DNA of 64,000 bases from Ceratopteris richardii (taxonomy: Eukaryota > Streptophyta > Polypodiopsida > Polypodiales > Pteridaceae), in assembly GCA_020310875.1 (NCBI GenBank), contig MU260053.1:91001-155000 (forward strand), given 5' to 3'. Positions 11,890 through 24,071 of the stretch are shown in pieces. Position numbers and translations under genes: made by a program. Every line of letters starts with the position of its first letter. The stretch's first letter is position 1. The notes below the pieces were generated by a model. That model was not told the DNA's origin. It saw nothing but the letters and a program-made list of their open reading frames with translations, and ran no database searches.

Positions 11890-12280
11890 CATGGCCATGT
11901 TCCAGCCCCCAAGAGTAACTTCCCCTCAGATAATTGAACGACATCCTTTTGTGACCCTATAGGTAGGACAAGGAAAGAGTGCAAGGACTGTAAGGGCCTT
12001 GATTGACTTAGGTACTGCCACAAGTACAGTTAGAATTTATCACTTTCAAGATCTGCAACTAAGTATCAATCCTATAGAAGCATATCTCATTGGATTGGGA
12101 GGTGTGGAAACCCTTGCTTGGGCGAGGTGGAGCTTTCCATCTACCTTCAAGATGTTCCAATGATATTCAAAATGCGAGTGTGCCAGATGAGGATCTTACA
12201 AAACCTCTTGTCTTGGGTCAAGATTGGATCTATGACCATGCAATCAACCTAAACTTAAGAAGTGGACTTCTTCAGGTCTA
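11890..12280 (+). mobile_element. Second retropepsin-like segment downstream of integrase (gypsy 1)
   Basis: The hallmarks of a clan AA aspartic protease appear in order: VRALIDLGTATSTVR near 11990 (ALIDxGTA is the active-site loop), an IGLGGVE flap-like segment near 12095, and LVLGQDWIYDHAINL near 12210 (compare the hydrophobic-Gly-xDW motif of retropepsins). It lies after the integrase C-terminus. Ordinary gypsy protease lies before RT, as seen in gypsy 4 at 44830. The same post-integrase segment occurs in gypsy copies 2 and 5. The segment is a fossil. Confidence 0.65.
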
Positions 12281-13008
12281 GGTAATCAACAATGCATCAC
12301 AATTGAATTAGCAAATCAAGAACCCCAAGAACTAGGAAAGGCACCAACTCTTGGTCCTTCCAAGAGCACACATGATGATAAAGACACTATTCTTGTCCAG
12401 AGCTCCATGATGCAGAATGATGATGTTTCCAACAATAGAGTCAAAGACTTGGTGGAACTTCCTTCTCTGCCAAAATTGATGGCAATAGAGCAAATAGAAG
12501 AATTCCACAGATAAAGAAAGTAGACAATCCTCTCATTTGGTCGAAAGAAGACTCAAGACAAGGTGACTGGGACAGTGAAGCAGATAGGGGTGTGTAAGCG
12601 TGAGCAATCCCCTACTCTAGCAACAATACCCCAAAGAGACACCAAACATACAACACAGGCAATGATTACTACCATGGAATCTTCCAACAGTCAACTAGGG
12701 GGAACTATTCCTATTTGGATCCCAAACTAGTCAATGAAGGCAATCCCTCATACTAGACAAATCTAGGTGCCTAAGACTTGCTTATATGCTCACATGCAGT
12801 CACCCCACCAACACTGAGGCTAACACCCACCATCATAACATGAGCACGTACACCCTCACTTAGGAGTGCTTGGAAATGGGTGCCTAAAAAAGCCCAAGTC
12901 CGAGTAGAATTGCCTTGTAAACCTCTAAAAGTTATCCATGTTAAGACGTGTAACCTCAGGAGGAAATGTGGATAGTTAAATCTTGCACAAAACCCCCTGA
13001 CCCAAACT

Positions 13009-13019
13009 CTATAAATACC
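13009..13019 (+). promoter_or_regulatory. TATA-like box upstream of gypsy 1 third ORF
   Basis: CTATAAATACC sits in the non-coding interval between the post-integrase protease-like segment and the third reading frame. It could serve an internal promoter for that frame, or belong to an unrecognised solo LTR covering roughly 12720-13130. Gypsy 2 has a comparable gap with ATAAATAAATG near 28221. Confidence 0.3.
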
Positions 13020-13639
13020 GTTGAACAAAGACAGATGCATTTGGAGTTCCTTACACATCCAGAGTATGCATCTAAGAATTCAACTAAACTTCTAGCTCCC
13101 ACGCACATTCACTCAGTGACACTTGACTAACAACTAACTTGCACACATGTCATGTTGGTATTGCAAGAGGAACAAGGTTTCATATCTTCTCTATTGCAAT
13201 ATGAGATTCTTCTTCTAGCAGATAAGTAATGATCAGTTATTATCACACTCATGGCCGATACAACATGCACCAGCTCATGGGGGGGATGAATCAACCAATC
13301 AGTCTTTATGGAAAACTTTTTGATTGAAGTGCCATCGTCGAGCAGCCAACAAAATTTTGGTGCATCCAACAAATAGCTATTCAAGTCCCACTTAGAGGAC
13401 TGACAGAAAAAGTTAGGGAGCATTCTCATTGGTTTAATGAGATGCCAAGGCAATTAGGAGAGACTGCATATATCTCATAATCAAAGTTCGAGTTTGATAA
13501 TGTTTGGGGAAGATTTTAGTTTTTCTCACAAGAGTTCGAGCAACTCCAAAACACCCCCAAACTCCAAGTCATTTGGCAATGTGCAACGTTGGCACATTTT
13601 CAGTGCCCCTTTACCAAAACCCAATTTCAAAAGATGCTA

Positions 13640-16600
13640 TTATCTTATATTCTCCCTGTAAGCTAGTGGTGTAAGGGATTGACCAAGAACTTTTGTCATT
13701 TCTTCTTTGTTGGAGAACAATGAATTAAATAAATTTGAGCTCACTTTGGATTTAGTCAAACAAGCACTCAACATGTATGGTACACACATACCTTCAGCCA
13801 AAGAAACCTTAGTACTAGATAACATGAAGGACATGAAGATTGTCAAGCTCAAAGATATGGCTGCTCTAACACCTAATGTTTCCATACCCCTTCGTTTCTG
13901 CATGCAACAGTTCACATTTCTAGGTCAAGACCAATTCACTCAGCCACATAAGAGAATTTGGTTCAGTCTATGTTTGGCACGAACATGCTCATTAACTATC
14001 AAGCTTCATGTTTGGATCATTCAACAATTATATGAAGCTGATAAGAGGTGGTTCAAGAAACTAGTATTGAATGGGTGTTGTGCAATTACACGTATCGTAT
14101 ACATGTGCTTATCGTATGATGTGCCCATTGAATATGCTCTTACATGGTCTCAGCCACAACTTTTTAAAAGTCATCGATCTTCATCTCATTAATATAAGAG
14201 GATGCAAGGCACTATCCCATGTGTCCAACCACAAGACATTGTCATGACCCGAGATATCTCACCAACAAGTGAGCACATAATACCACCATTCACTATTCGA
14301 ATTCTCGGTTGGGTTCTGAAGAAACTACACAAGTGGCACCCTCTGCTTCACCTCTACCATTAGAGTTTGGATTCGCATCCATCAGAGATATCAAAGGGGT
14401 TGGGAACATTTGAATTTGAGTATTTCTTATAGTCCACTCAACTTTCGGATGTCAAATTCTTTTCTGACATAGAGGGTCTTGGCACCTCCACACGAGTGTT
14501 TGGACAATCAAGAGAAGAATGTCATGTACATTGGGCAAAAGAGGATGACAAGAAATACAAGAAGGCCAAGAAGAATCGAAACATGAATCTGAGGAGGAAA
14601 CTAAGGCTTTGGCCTACACAACAATACTCCAAATATTGTATGATATTATAACATACGTACAAGAAATAAGTAGGGTCTCATCACTGGCAAGTCAAGCACC
14701 AGTCAAGCAAATGCTGTTAGAAGAAGATGTCGAAAACTAGTTCATAGATTCATTCAACCTACTAGCAAAAACATGTGGTGTTATCGAGGCTATTCTCACA
14801 ATGATGCAACCTACTATGCAATACGATCAAGGAAGGTTACATATATGCTCCAGATCAGGTAAAACTGTTCACATTTAGGTTACCTCCCTATCCAAAGAAC
14901 ATCAACCTGACTACAGAAATTGACACCATTCCTCTCACCAAAAACACCACCGTTTTATCTGCTCCCTCATCTCCTATTCACACTACACAACCCACTATAA
15001 CTATCACCACCGAACAACCTAAAGTCACCTTCTTGGAACCCATGTCCCACTTGTCACTTTTCTCATCCTTCCTTAACCCTTTGTTCACCACCACATCCAC
15101 AAGCTAAATCTTAGAACCAATAGCATGTCAACTTGCCCACCCCCAAGTCATCATTGGTCAACCAACCCTACATCTAGTTCTGGGACAACCACTCCCCACA
15201 ACACAATCCACATTCATAGTACAACCTCTTACAAGTTACCCTCATTTCCACCCATTCCCTCAATTTTTTGCATCTTTTGTAAATACAATGATCCAAGTTC
15301 CTACACCATTCAGAGGTCCCTTACCCAACACAACCACTCCTATATTCACACCTACCACTAATGCAACACCTACCATACCTATATTTATGGTATACACCTC
15401 AGACACTCTCATGTCTGATCCCATGGACATATTACCACCCATGGCACCCTCCTTAAACACCACTATTTCACCAATCCCCATCCCCATATCACTCACATCA
15501 TCGACTACAACAACACTTGGCACAACATCCAATGACCCCATTCCCATTTCCTAACCCCTTGCATTACCTCATATACCCATTGCATCCATGCAGGTTAATC
15601 ATGCATTAGACATTATGATTCAATGTGTTAGTTAATTGAGAGGTGAATATCACTGGCTAGAAGAATAGCTAGACACTTCAAGAACACTCACTTCAATTTC
15701 AAGCACTAGTGTTTGCCCTCAAAAAGGATATCATAGAGCTTCAACATCAATATGAGCTCTTAGAGGAGTCCCACACATAAGTTGAGTCCAAGCTTCATGA
15801 TGTAGGTAAGGAAGCAGATGATACTCTACGATCACAAATGGAACATAACACAAAACTCAAGTGCAACATGGCTTTACTTTGTAGATATTTAGCTGCTGCA
15901 CAAGAGGAGAATAAGAGAGTACAATAGCAATATCAAGAGAACCTAGAGGCAGCCATAGAGAATATGCTAGGGGCACCCATTAGTCCCTCTAAAAATCAGG
16001 TTGTTCCTTCTGAAAGTATTCAAATCATTCTAGAAGATTATGCAAAATTACTTGAGGCACATGAACATAATCCGAACAAGTTGCCCAACTCGAACACCAT
16101 CAAGAACCGGCGATAGTAGCAACAACTCCACCTGTATCATCGCCACGACAATCAACGACTGAATCAATTGACTTGGTGGCCTTAGAACAGCATATTACAG
16201 AATTATGAATGAAGCTTTTACAATACGAGAGGCTTATATCCCCACCTGAGGCACCGATACAAGAAGAAAACATCTCCATTCCAATAGAGCAAAGCTTTGA
16301 AGATGACTACGAGCCTCAACCTCTTCCAAGAGGTAGAGTCACAAAAGAGGGACAAGAGACATTTGAAGCCTCATGTCCCCCATGGCTTAAGCATGTAGAA
16401 GACATTGGATTCACTCATGAAGTCCGCATAGTGGTTCAAATATAGGCCATGAAAGTTATAGAAGAAACGATACTCCAATCATCTTATTTCTAGAATTTAT
16501 CCCATCAACGACTGATCACCAGCTTAGAACTCTAGTATCGTTCATATTTTTTTATTCTAGTTGATTATAATGCACAGATTCAGAGAGTCGCCAGGAAAAC

Positions 16601-17540
16601 CTCCACTTTTTCTATGCAATTCCAACCAAAGGATTTACCACCAATAGTACGAAAAGGTACCATTTTTCAACCAGCCTAATGGAAAACTCTTCTGGAAACT
16701 TACCCTAAAATGTTGCACACATGGAACAATGAACCTCTTCATCTTATGTACAATCCATGTTATAGACCAGTCCCTAGGTGCAGTCATGGAAATCTTTTTT
16801 CATCAAAGTATAGAAGGATGCAGAGTGCAAGGAGTGGGTCAACTATCCATACATCACACCATTGCGGGGACCCGTTATATCTTACATGAGGGCAACTATA
16901 CATCATTGGATCCCTCGATTAAAACCTATGTTAGATGTTGCAGCATAAATGATGTCGAAGATTCTTGACATGATGCAAATTGTCTTCAAAACTTTTTGCA
17001 AGACACAAGCCCCATAGATCACCCTCCGTGGCTTTAAACGTGGTAACCATGATCTCATGTATGATATGAGCACTACCCCCAACATTTGTGTGGCTTATGT
17101 CTGACATGCCCACACCCATTCCCTCCTAGCTTGTTATAAGCAAGCTTTCAAGGATATGTTTACTATAGGTTTCTAGGAGCATCACTCCGAAGTGTTCGCT
17201 CCTAAACCCACACATCTTCTTCATTTATTTTCATGAGAACAAACCATATATTCATAATAATATACCACACCACACCCAAACATCCCCAAGGTTGTCAATT
17301 GGGACATACTACAATTCAACCTTGCAAAAGGACTACGAGTACGAGAACATGAACTGGTCACGGATATCCTCTAGTACTACATTGACCATCGTGCCAGACA
17401 AAGGTCTCTCAGGGATGACAGACGCAAGAGAGGAGTGTTGGTCAGCAAGGGCAAGGATCCAATGAACAAAGACAATGATAAAGAGAAGAGCCACCAAGAA
17501 CAAGCAGACAAGGGAAGCAATGATGATCTTGCAAATAGGC
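13640..17540 (+). mobile_element. Third reading frame of gypsy 1 (helical domain, Thr/Pro-rich linker, coiled coil)
   Basis: The N-terminal helical domain is open at 13707-14192 and carries WFKKLVLNGCCAITRIVYM, which lines up with WGQKKFLNGSVALTILIYH in gypsy 2. A Thr/Pro/Ser-rich linker follows (about 14880-15560), then Gln/Glu-rich coiled-coil-like sequence (15700-16130). A C-terminal part near 16740 carries YNPCYRPVPR, which matches a minus-strand relic at 33510. The position (between integrase and 3' LTR) is where plant gypsy lineages carry env-like or additional ORFs. Function unknown; broken in several places. Confidence 0.6.
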
Positions 17541-17634
17541 CAAAGGTTTTCTTTTTTAATTGAAACAACCATCCAGCACTGATTTTCATCACTCCACACC
17601 ACCTTGTAAATCCGTTTTTTATTACTGCAATTCC

Positions 17635-18092
17635 ATTTTGTTGAAGCTGAGGAGTCCTCAAGATTGAGGAGTATTAGAAGTATCTAAGTACCAATTTTCA
17701 TGATTTTAGACTCTCTTTGAGCCCTCAAATAAGCCTTGGAACCTAATTTTTAGCTAGGTCAAACACTAGGTTTGGACAGGGCCAAAGCTAGTGAGAAATT
17801 ATAAAAGGAGCTAGAAAGATCATTTTGGAGGTTAGCTAATTGGAGAGTGAACATAGTCTTGAGAATTGTATACTTTCTTGGAGCTTTCTAATAAATTTTT
17901 TCCATTGTTCCACTCTTTGTCTTGTCTTCTGTGTGCGTGTGTATGTGTGTGCATGCTTGTGTGCTTCTCACTCACTCACTTGCACACTTCACTTGCTCAT
18001 GGTCATCATACCACCCTCATGTCTCTATGGATTGATGATTATGAGGTGGATCTACTCATGTTCATGCTTGCCATTGTGTTAAGAGTGACACC
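17635..18092 (+). repeat. 3' LTR of gypsy 1
   Basis: This segment aligns along its whole length with the minus-strand segment 57889-58345. Shared landmarks include CCATTTT at the start, CTCAAG...TTGAGGAG, a TATA box (TATAAAAG at 17800-17807), a GTGTGTATGTGTGTGCAT tract, GGATTGA-GATTATGAGGTGGA, and CCATTGT...TGACACC at the end. Placement directly after the third ORF here, and directly before a leader and gag in gypsy 6, identifies it as the family's LTR. Divergence is substantial (roughly a third of positions), so the two are old or from different subfamilies. Confidence 0.65.
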
Positions 18093-21000
18093 TCAGTTTC
18101 ATCCTCTGTTTAAGTTGCTTCTTGGAACTCCAAGAAACAAGCTTTGATCCTACAACTGCTAGGAAACCTGATGTACTTCTCTTGTCATCCTTAGATCTTA
18201 CACAATCTGCATTTGAATAAAGTTTGAGAGCCAAATTAGATGTTTAAGAGTAGAATACACCTTCATTGATTGTACCCTTTAGATATTTGAGCATAAATTG
18301 ATGAAGCACTCCAATACTATAAGAAATGTCTTCTCTTGTATGTGTAGCATAGATTAAACTATCTACAAGGCTTTGATATTCCCTTATATCTTCAATATGT
18401 TCACCTTCATAAACACTGAGTTTTTGGTTCACCTCCATAGGTTTTCCGATAGGCTTGGCATTCTCTATTTTGAACTTCAAGAATAGATTGTGAATATACC
18501 TTCTTTGAGTCAAGTACATCCCTTGATCTATATAGATTATGTGCATCCCTAAGAAAAATGTGACTTCTCGAAGATCAGTGATCTTGAATTCCACCTACTT
18601 TTGCTTTTTGATTCTTTCTATCCCAATAATATTATCACATGTCATAATTGTATCATCTACATGAATGCATAGATAGATAAATTCATTATGAACTCTTTTT
18701 TATGAACAATGAACGATATGCATTGCTTGATTTGAATCCTTAATCTTGTAAGTAGGTTAGCAATTTGTAGTTCCAAGTTCTAGGGGCTTGTTTTAAACCA
18801 TATAATACCTTCTTAAGTTTACATACATAAGTAGGATAATTAGGGCTTTCAAACCCTGGGGGTTGTGACATATTTACCTCCTCATTGACCCATCCATTGA
18901 GGAAAGCATTCTTCAGATCAAGTTGATGTAGATTCCAATTCCTTGCAACTGCAACACTAAGCAAGGTTGTGATGGTGGTCATCTGGGCCACTGATGAGAA
19001 AATTTCCTCATATTCTATGTGTGAGTTTGAGCACATCCTTTAGCAACCTACTTGGTGTTGTACCTACAAGTTGATCCATTTGAATTCCCTTTTAATTTGT
19101 AGACCCATCTATGATTTGTTTACGTTGGAGTTGGTTTCCATAGGAACCAACTCCCATGTATCCATCTCTTTAAGTGCTTCAATTTCTTCCTTCATGGCTT
19201 TCTCCCAACTAGGATTACCTTTTGCTTCTTTATAGGTTGGGTTCTTATAAAGTTGAATCTTTCGCCAAATATTGATATGTTTGGTTACAAAGGTAGATTC
19301 ATAACCATACCTTTTAGGTTGTTTACTTTCCCTTGTTGATCTTCTAGGAGTATGTTATGAACATTCTCCACATTCTTGCATCTTGGAATTCCCTCTAGAC
19401 TTCCAAAGTTTGTAATCTTTTTCCTTTTCATTTCATCTTTTGATTCACTACTAGAGTCCTACACTTGTACATCATGCTTATTCTCTAATGGAAGAAAAAA
19501 TTGTATCCAGGTCATAGGGCAACTTTACCTTTTGCTTGTCTTCCTCATACCATGACCTGTGTTCTTTAAATACAACATCCCTACTTGTAGTGAACTGCTT
19601 TGTGGTTGGATTGTAGAATTTGTATCCCATTTGTGTTGAGTCATATCCAATGAACACAACTTTGGTTGCTCTTTGATCCAATTTTCCTCTAATTTGTGAG
19701 TATATATGCACATATGCTAAGCAACCAAAAACTTTGCAATGAACTAAACTTGGCTTCTTGCCATTCCAATCTTCATAGGGAGTCATAAATTTAAGTGATT
19801 TGGATGTTAATCTATTGAAAACATACACTATAGTAGATATTGCTTCTCCACATAGGTAACGTGGTAGCTTCTTTTCTTCAAGCATTGTCCTTGCTCTCCC
19901 GACTAGGGTTTTTTCCTTCTCTCAGCAAAACCATTTTGTTGAGGAGAGTACCTAGTGGTGACATCCCTCTTGATACCTTTATTATTCAAATATTCATCAA
20001 AATATTTTGGTGAAATATTCTCCCCCTCCATTAGATCTAAGATTCTCCAATGATATGCATGTGTAGTTCTCTACATGTGCTAAATACATTTGGAATCAAT
20101 CAAATACTTTAATTTTGTTTTTTTTTAATTATAAGATTGTCCACCTACTGTTATCATCAACAAAGATACATAATACCTTGAGCCTTCTAATGATGGTTAT
20201 TGACTTGTTCCCACACATTTGTGTGTACTAAGTCCAAGAGATTGTTGTGGATGTACCCTTTGCTATGATAAGGTGATCTTTGTGATTTCCCAATCTGACA
20301 AGCATCATATGTTGTTTTGAGATGTTTGGCAGCCCTAAAACACTTTGATCCTTGCTTATATCTTTACATTTTCTTTCATTCACATGAGCAAGTCTCTTGT
20401 GCCATACCTCTAGCTCACTTAGGGTTTGAGACCCAAAGTTATAGAGAGATGCATTCCTAGATTCTCCCACTTCAAATGTGAAGATTCTACCATGCTTCTC
20501 ACCTTTGGCTATCTTCTTGAAGTGATGACATGGATCTTCCACATAAGCTCCATGTTGATTCAACATAACCTGGAAGCCTTTTTCTACAATTTGGCCTACA
20601 CGTATTAGGTTTTTAGGGATAGTCGGTACATAGAGAACCTTACTTAGATTGTTTGTTTAGCCATTGGATGCTTTAACATTGCCAATCCTTTCCACATTGT
20701 CCTTGGTATCATCCCCTGTTTGTACTTCATGCTTGTGCTTAGGTTTCTCCAAGTCTAATAGAAGACCAACATTGCCTAAGACCTCACTTGAGCATCTCTT
20801 GCACACCATAATGTGAGCTTGTCTGTATCTTCTTGTGTTGGTCCTCCTTTGGATCTTGGTATATGCATGACTTCATCACCGTTTACTACTCCATAAATAT
20901 TTCTTCCTTGCAAATATGATTCCATCCTGATTCACCAAGCAACATAGTTGTTCTTTTCAAGCTTCTCAATTGTGGAAGGAAATCCATCACCCAGTTTGAA

Positions 21001-22069
21001 GAGGATTGCTTTAATACCACTGAACGTGCTTGAGAGGAGAAGGATGAAGACAATGTGTAGCCTGGAGCGATTAGGTTTGGTTCAACTAACCAGTATGAAA
21101 TCAACGTATTATCACTTGTGGACTTTGATTTACCTTATATAGTTCTATTTAGTGCAATAAGAAACCATATTTACTTTGAATCATCACAAAGAACTAGTTG
21201 ATGCAAAACAAACTATCAACTTGAAGAGTGACTGTGAACAACCTTCTATTTTTGGAAGCAAAGATCAACTTCAAATGATGCATTCTCTCAACCTGATTAC
21301 AATTGCCTAATTCCTCTTAGAGGAAGTTTCCTAATAGTGTCTGTTGTAAACAAGAAATGGAGTTATAAATAAAGTATGCTCAGATTGGAATCTTCACATC
21401 ATCACGGGGTCACCTCGACTTTTCAAGAAACAATAGGAACATACCCCAACACAAAGAAATAACTCTAGCACAGAAATGGAGACTTCCAATTATATGAAAC
21501 TTTGAGAAAATCAAATAGATAATAATAATACCTTTCAAATGAGTCCTTCTTCATGAAGATTGGACTTCTGAGCTATGAGAACTAGACTTTGTAATCATGG
21601 TGACTTGAAGGAGATGACATAGAGAAGAAAGGAAGTGAGCAAGATGAAGCTGTAATGCGAATGTATATTCATCTATCATAAAGTAAAAATTCTTTGAGTT
21701 AATATATATACTCCTTGGAGTCTCCTTGTGCATTTTTATGACTCCTTATAGCCAAATTTGAGTTCAAATCACTTATGCGATGAATTGGTTGAGATTCATT
21801 CTCTTTTCCTATAATCTAGGAATTTAAGTCTTCAAATTCAAATTTGATTTGAAGTGTTGGTTGAATACCAACCTTCTAGCTCATGACTTTAGGACTTCTA
21901 AGTTCATCCTTTAATGAGAGTAAATAACTAGAGTCTAAAAATGATCATGGAGGTTTTACAAGGATATAACATTTTATGAAATACCATAACACTATGGTTC
22001 ACTTCATGAATAAAGTTGTTCAAGGAAACATCCTTCTTTCAAGCATGATGAAGGCTTGATGTTCTAACA
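18085..22069 (-). mobile_element. Ty1/copia element B (5' LTR to RNase H)
   Basis: Read on the minus strand: LTR 22069-21021, PBS 21019-21008, gag start near 21000 (KLEKNNYVAW, YLQGRNIYGVVNGDEV), protease end near 20600, and GAG-pre-integrase (LEVWHKRLAHVNERKCKDIS, 20430-20370). Then integrase C-terminal part (KVFGCLAYVHIYSQIRGKLD, 19740-19680), RT (NLHQLDLKNAFLNGWVNEEV near 18930; YGLKQAPRTWNYKL near 18790), and RNase H (YSNADCVRSKDDKRSTSGFL, 18215-18160). It ends against the gypsy 1 LTR with no 3' LTR seen. Broken in roughly ten places; fossil. It resembles copia D closely in layout and motifs. Confidence 0.85.
21021..22069 (-). repeat. 5' LTR of copia B
   Basis: On the minus strand it begins TGTTAGAACATCAAGCC (at 22069), a typical copia LTR start. 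It ends ...CGTTCA at 21021, one base before TGGTATTAAAGC, a good match to the tRNA-Met primer-binding site. The length of 1049 bp is long but within the copia range. No partner copy is in the window. Confidence 0.75.
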
Positions 22070-24071
22070 GACTTTTAGTTGCTTGAGAAATTTTTTTCTA
22101 ACCCGTGCTTCCAAAGACCTATTGAAACATGGTTTTCCTATTACACCAACTTGCCATGCAACAAGCTCCTTAATTAATAGCTTTTTAGATCAGCCTCCTC
22201 AACATTGCAAATGGGTCTGAAAAAGAGAAATGATTTCTCAAATTGTTTGCTAACCTCTTCAAGCACAATGGACAACTAAGAAAGACCATTACTCTCCTCC
22301 GAGCAAGCACATATGATTGTAGTTTATAACTGCCATCAAACATTTTTCCTTTGCAAAACACCTACAGTCAAACATTTACACTACAAAATGGAAACATGTT
22401 AGTCCAAAAAAATCAACAATTTATAAAAAAACACAAGCCTCACTCATTGACAAGATAGAAGATATTCCAGGAGACTCACACTTGATTAGAAGAGACAATG
22501 AACAAGAAGAAGTTAAAATGAGGGTTTGTTCACTTTTGTAGTGAGGTTTAAAAAGTAATCCTCTTCACACTCTAGTCTCCACACTATTTAAAAATACATC
22601 AACCCCCATTTGTGGTCCACTTTATATGTAAACAAATATTGTAAAGTTTTGTAGGGTTAGAGAATCACTCCTCAAGCTTGAGGACTGCTTGACGTGAACA
22701 AATATGTAGTTAACTATAAGATATGGCTTTAAAAATATTTCTAAAGTTTGAATTTTGCATAAAAGAGCAAACTTGAGGCTTGTGTTTGGAAAATTTGTGC
22801 CCCCATTATCCCTTTATATTGATTGAGTGAATCCATCATGGTTTTTGCTTTGGTTCTTCACAGCGCTGCCCATTGTCTCTCTCTTCAACTGCTTCAATGA
22901 CTCTTTATCTCCAATGCTCCCTCCTCCTAAATTGTATCATTCTTCATAGATGATCGACACATGAGTTGCTCATGAAGAACCATGGGCATTGAGGTGCATT
23001 GGGGTTGTCGAGTTCCTACACAACAAGATATGATAAACATTCAAAGCGATGTTTCTTGGTTTTTTCTTTGGAAATAGTACACATGTACTACTTAGTGCAG
23101 AGCATGGCTAAAAAAAGAAAGACAAAGAAAGTGTGCATGGCTTTGCAAGGTGGCCTTATTCATGAAAATTGTACAATGCAAAAGAAAAGAAATGGTGCAA
23201 AAAGAAAAAAGGAACTTGAGCAGGGTGCACAAGGGGTTGTTGTTCATGATGCATCCTATTGGGAGAAATGGCAGAGTCTCACCAAAGCATATGGTTCATC
23301 TTGACCTAGTGGTGGTGGTGGCTCTATGTGGTGTAGAGATTGAATGTAGAGGTCATGACATCATTTTGATGTCTTTATTATTTGAAAAGTGGACACTTTA
23401 AACACGAACATCACAAAATACATGTTGAGGAGGACTAAATTTCTATTCAAAGAATGGATCCTTGATAGGCTATAATCCTTATGAATAAATTAGTCCATGA
23501 AAATACGTAATTGACTTTCCTTCATGGCTTAGGAATCCTATCAATTGCATGCCTTATCTTACCAATAACATCAACAAGCACCTCATGAAGTCATCCAAGA
23601 TGACTTCATGAGATGCTTGTTCTTGGACCCGTGAATGCTTTTATACAAAAAAGGCTTGATTAACAATAACCTAAAATAAAATATTAGTAAAAATATCAAT
23701 TTGCACAAGTTATTTTGACCTCACATTGCAATGTATCTTTCTCATGCATGGGATGTCTCAATAGTATATGATGAAAGGCCATATAATGAAGCCCTAATTG
23801 GATACATATTTGAAGTGTCAATGATCTTTTTTAACTTTTCTTTGCTTTTGGAACCTTTGTGGTGGACTCTGTTTGTACCTTCTATGAACCCTTCTTGCAT
23901 TCTTAAGGCCGTGATTTGATGTAGGATAGCTTTCATCCTTTTCAATCCAAATCAAATTGGTGTTTAAGAATGGACTTTGCCTCTTTGTTGATTCCTCTCT
24001 TGGGCTTTGCACTTGAGTGTCAAACTCTCCCCTTGACCTTGCTGATATTGGAAAAATTATTTTCCCAGTTA
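22070..24071. other. No gene recognised
   Basis: About 2 kb between copia B and gypsy 2. A plus-strand open frame at 22999-23304 is lysine-rich and unlike any family I recognise, with no splice or start context to support it. The only structured feature is the hairpin at 23573-23621. Confidence 0.5.
23573..23621. repeat. 23-bp hairpin with 3-base loop
   Basis: AACAAGCACCTCATGAAGTC (23573 on) pairs with 23599-23621 over 23 bp with one mismatch, around the loop CAA. Such a tight long stem suggests a recent foldback or snap-back duplication, or cruciform-prone DNA. It is not flanked by recognisable transposon ends. Confidence 0.8.

Larger units (their letters stand above)
11455..18092 (+). mobile_element. 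Ty3/gypsy copy 1 (3' half: integrase end to 3' LTR)
   Basis: The copy starts within integrase (AKKRQKAYFDMHVKNKGLK at about 11485, then GYGPMIINRISTSGAIELTT), which is nearly the same as the corresponding parts of gypsy copies 2 and 5. Then come a retropepsin-like segment (11890-12280), a non-coding interval with a TATA-like box, a third reading frame (about 13640-17540) and an LTR-like segment (17635-18092). Its left side abuts unassigned sequence and its right side abuts copia B. It is broken in well over ten places and has the look of an old copy. Confidence 0.8.

Noticed and set aside
13707-14192. Stand-alone host gene at 13.7-14.2 kb
   Set aside because: Its key block matches the gypsy 2 third ORF and it lies between gypsy integrase and the LTR, so it is part of the element.
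22999-23401. Lysine-rich open frame as a host gene
   Set aside because: No family resemblance, no splice or promoter support, and overlapping open frames of similar length on the same strand.
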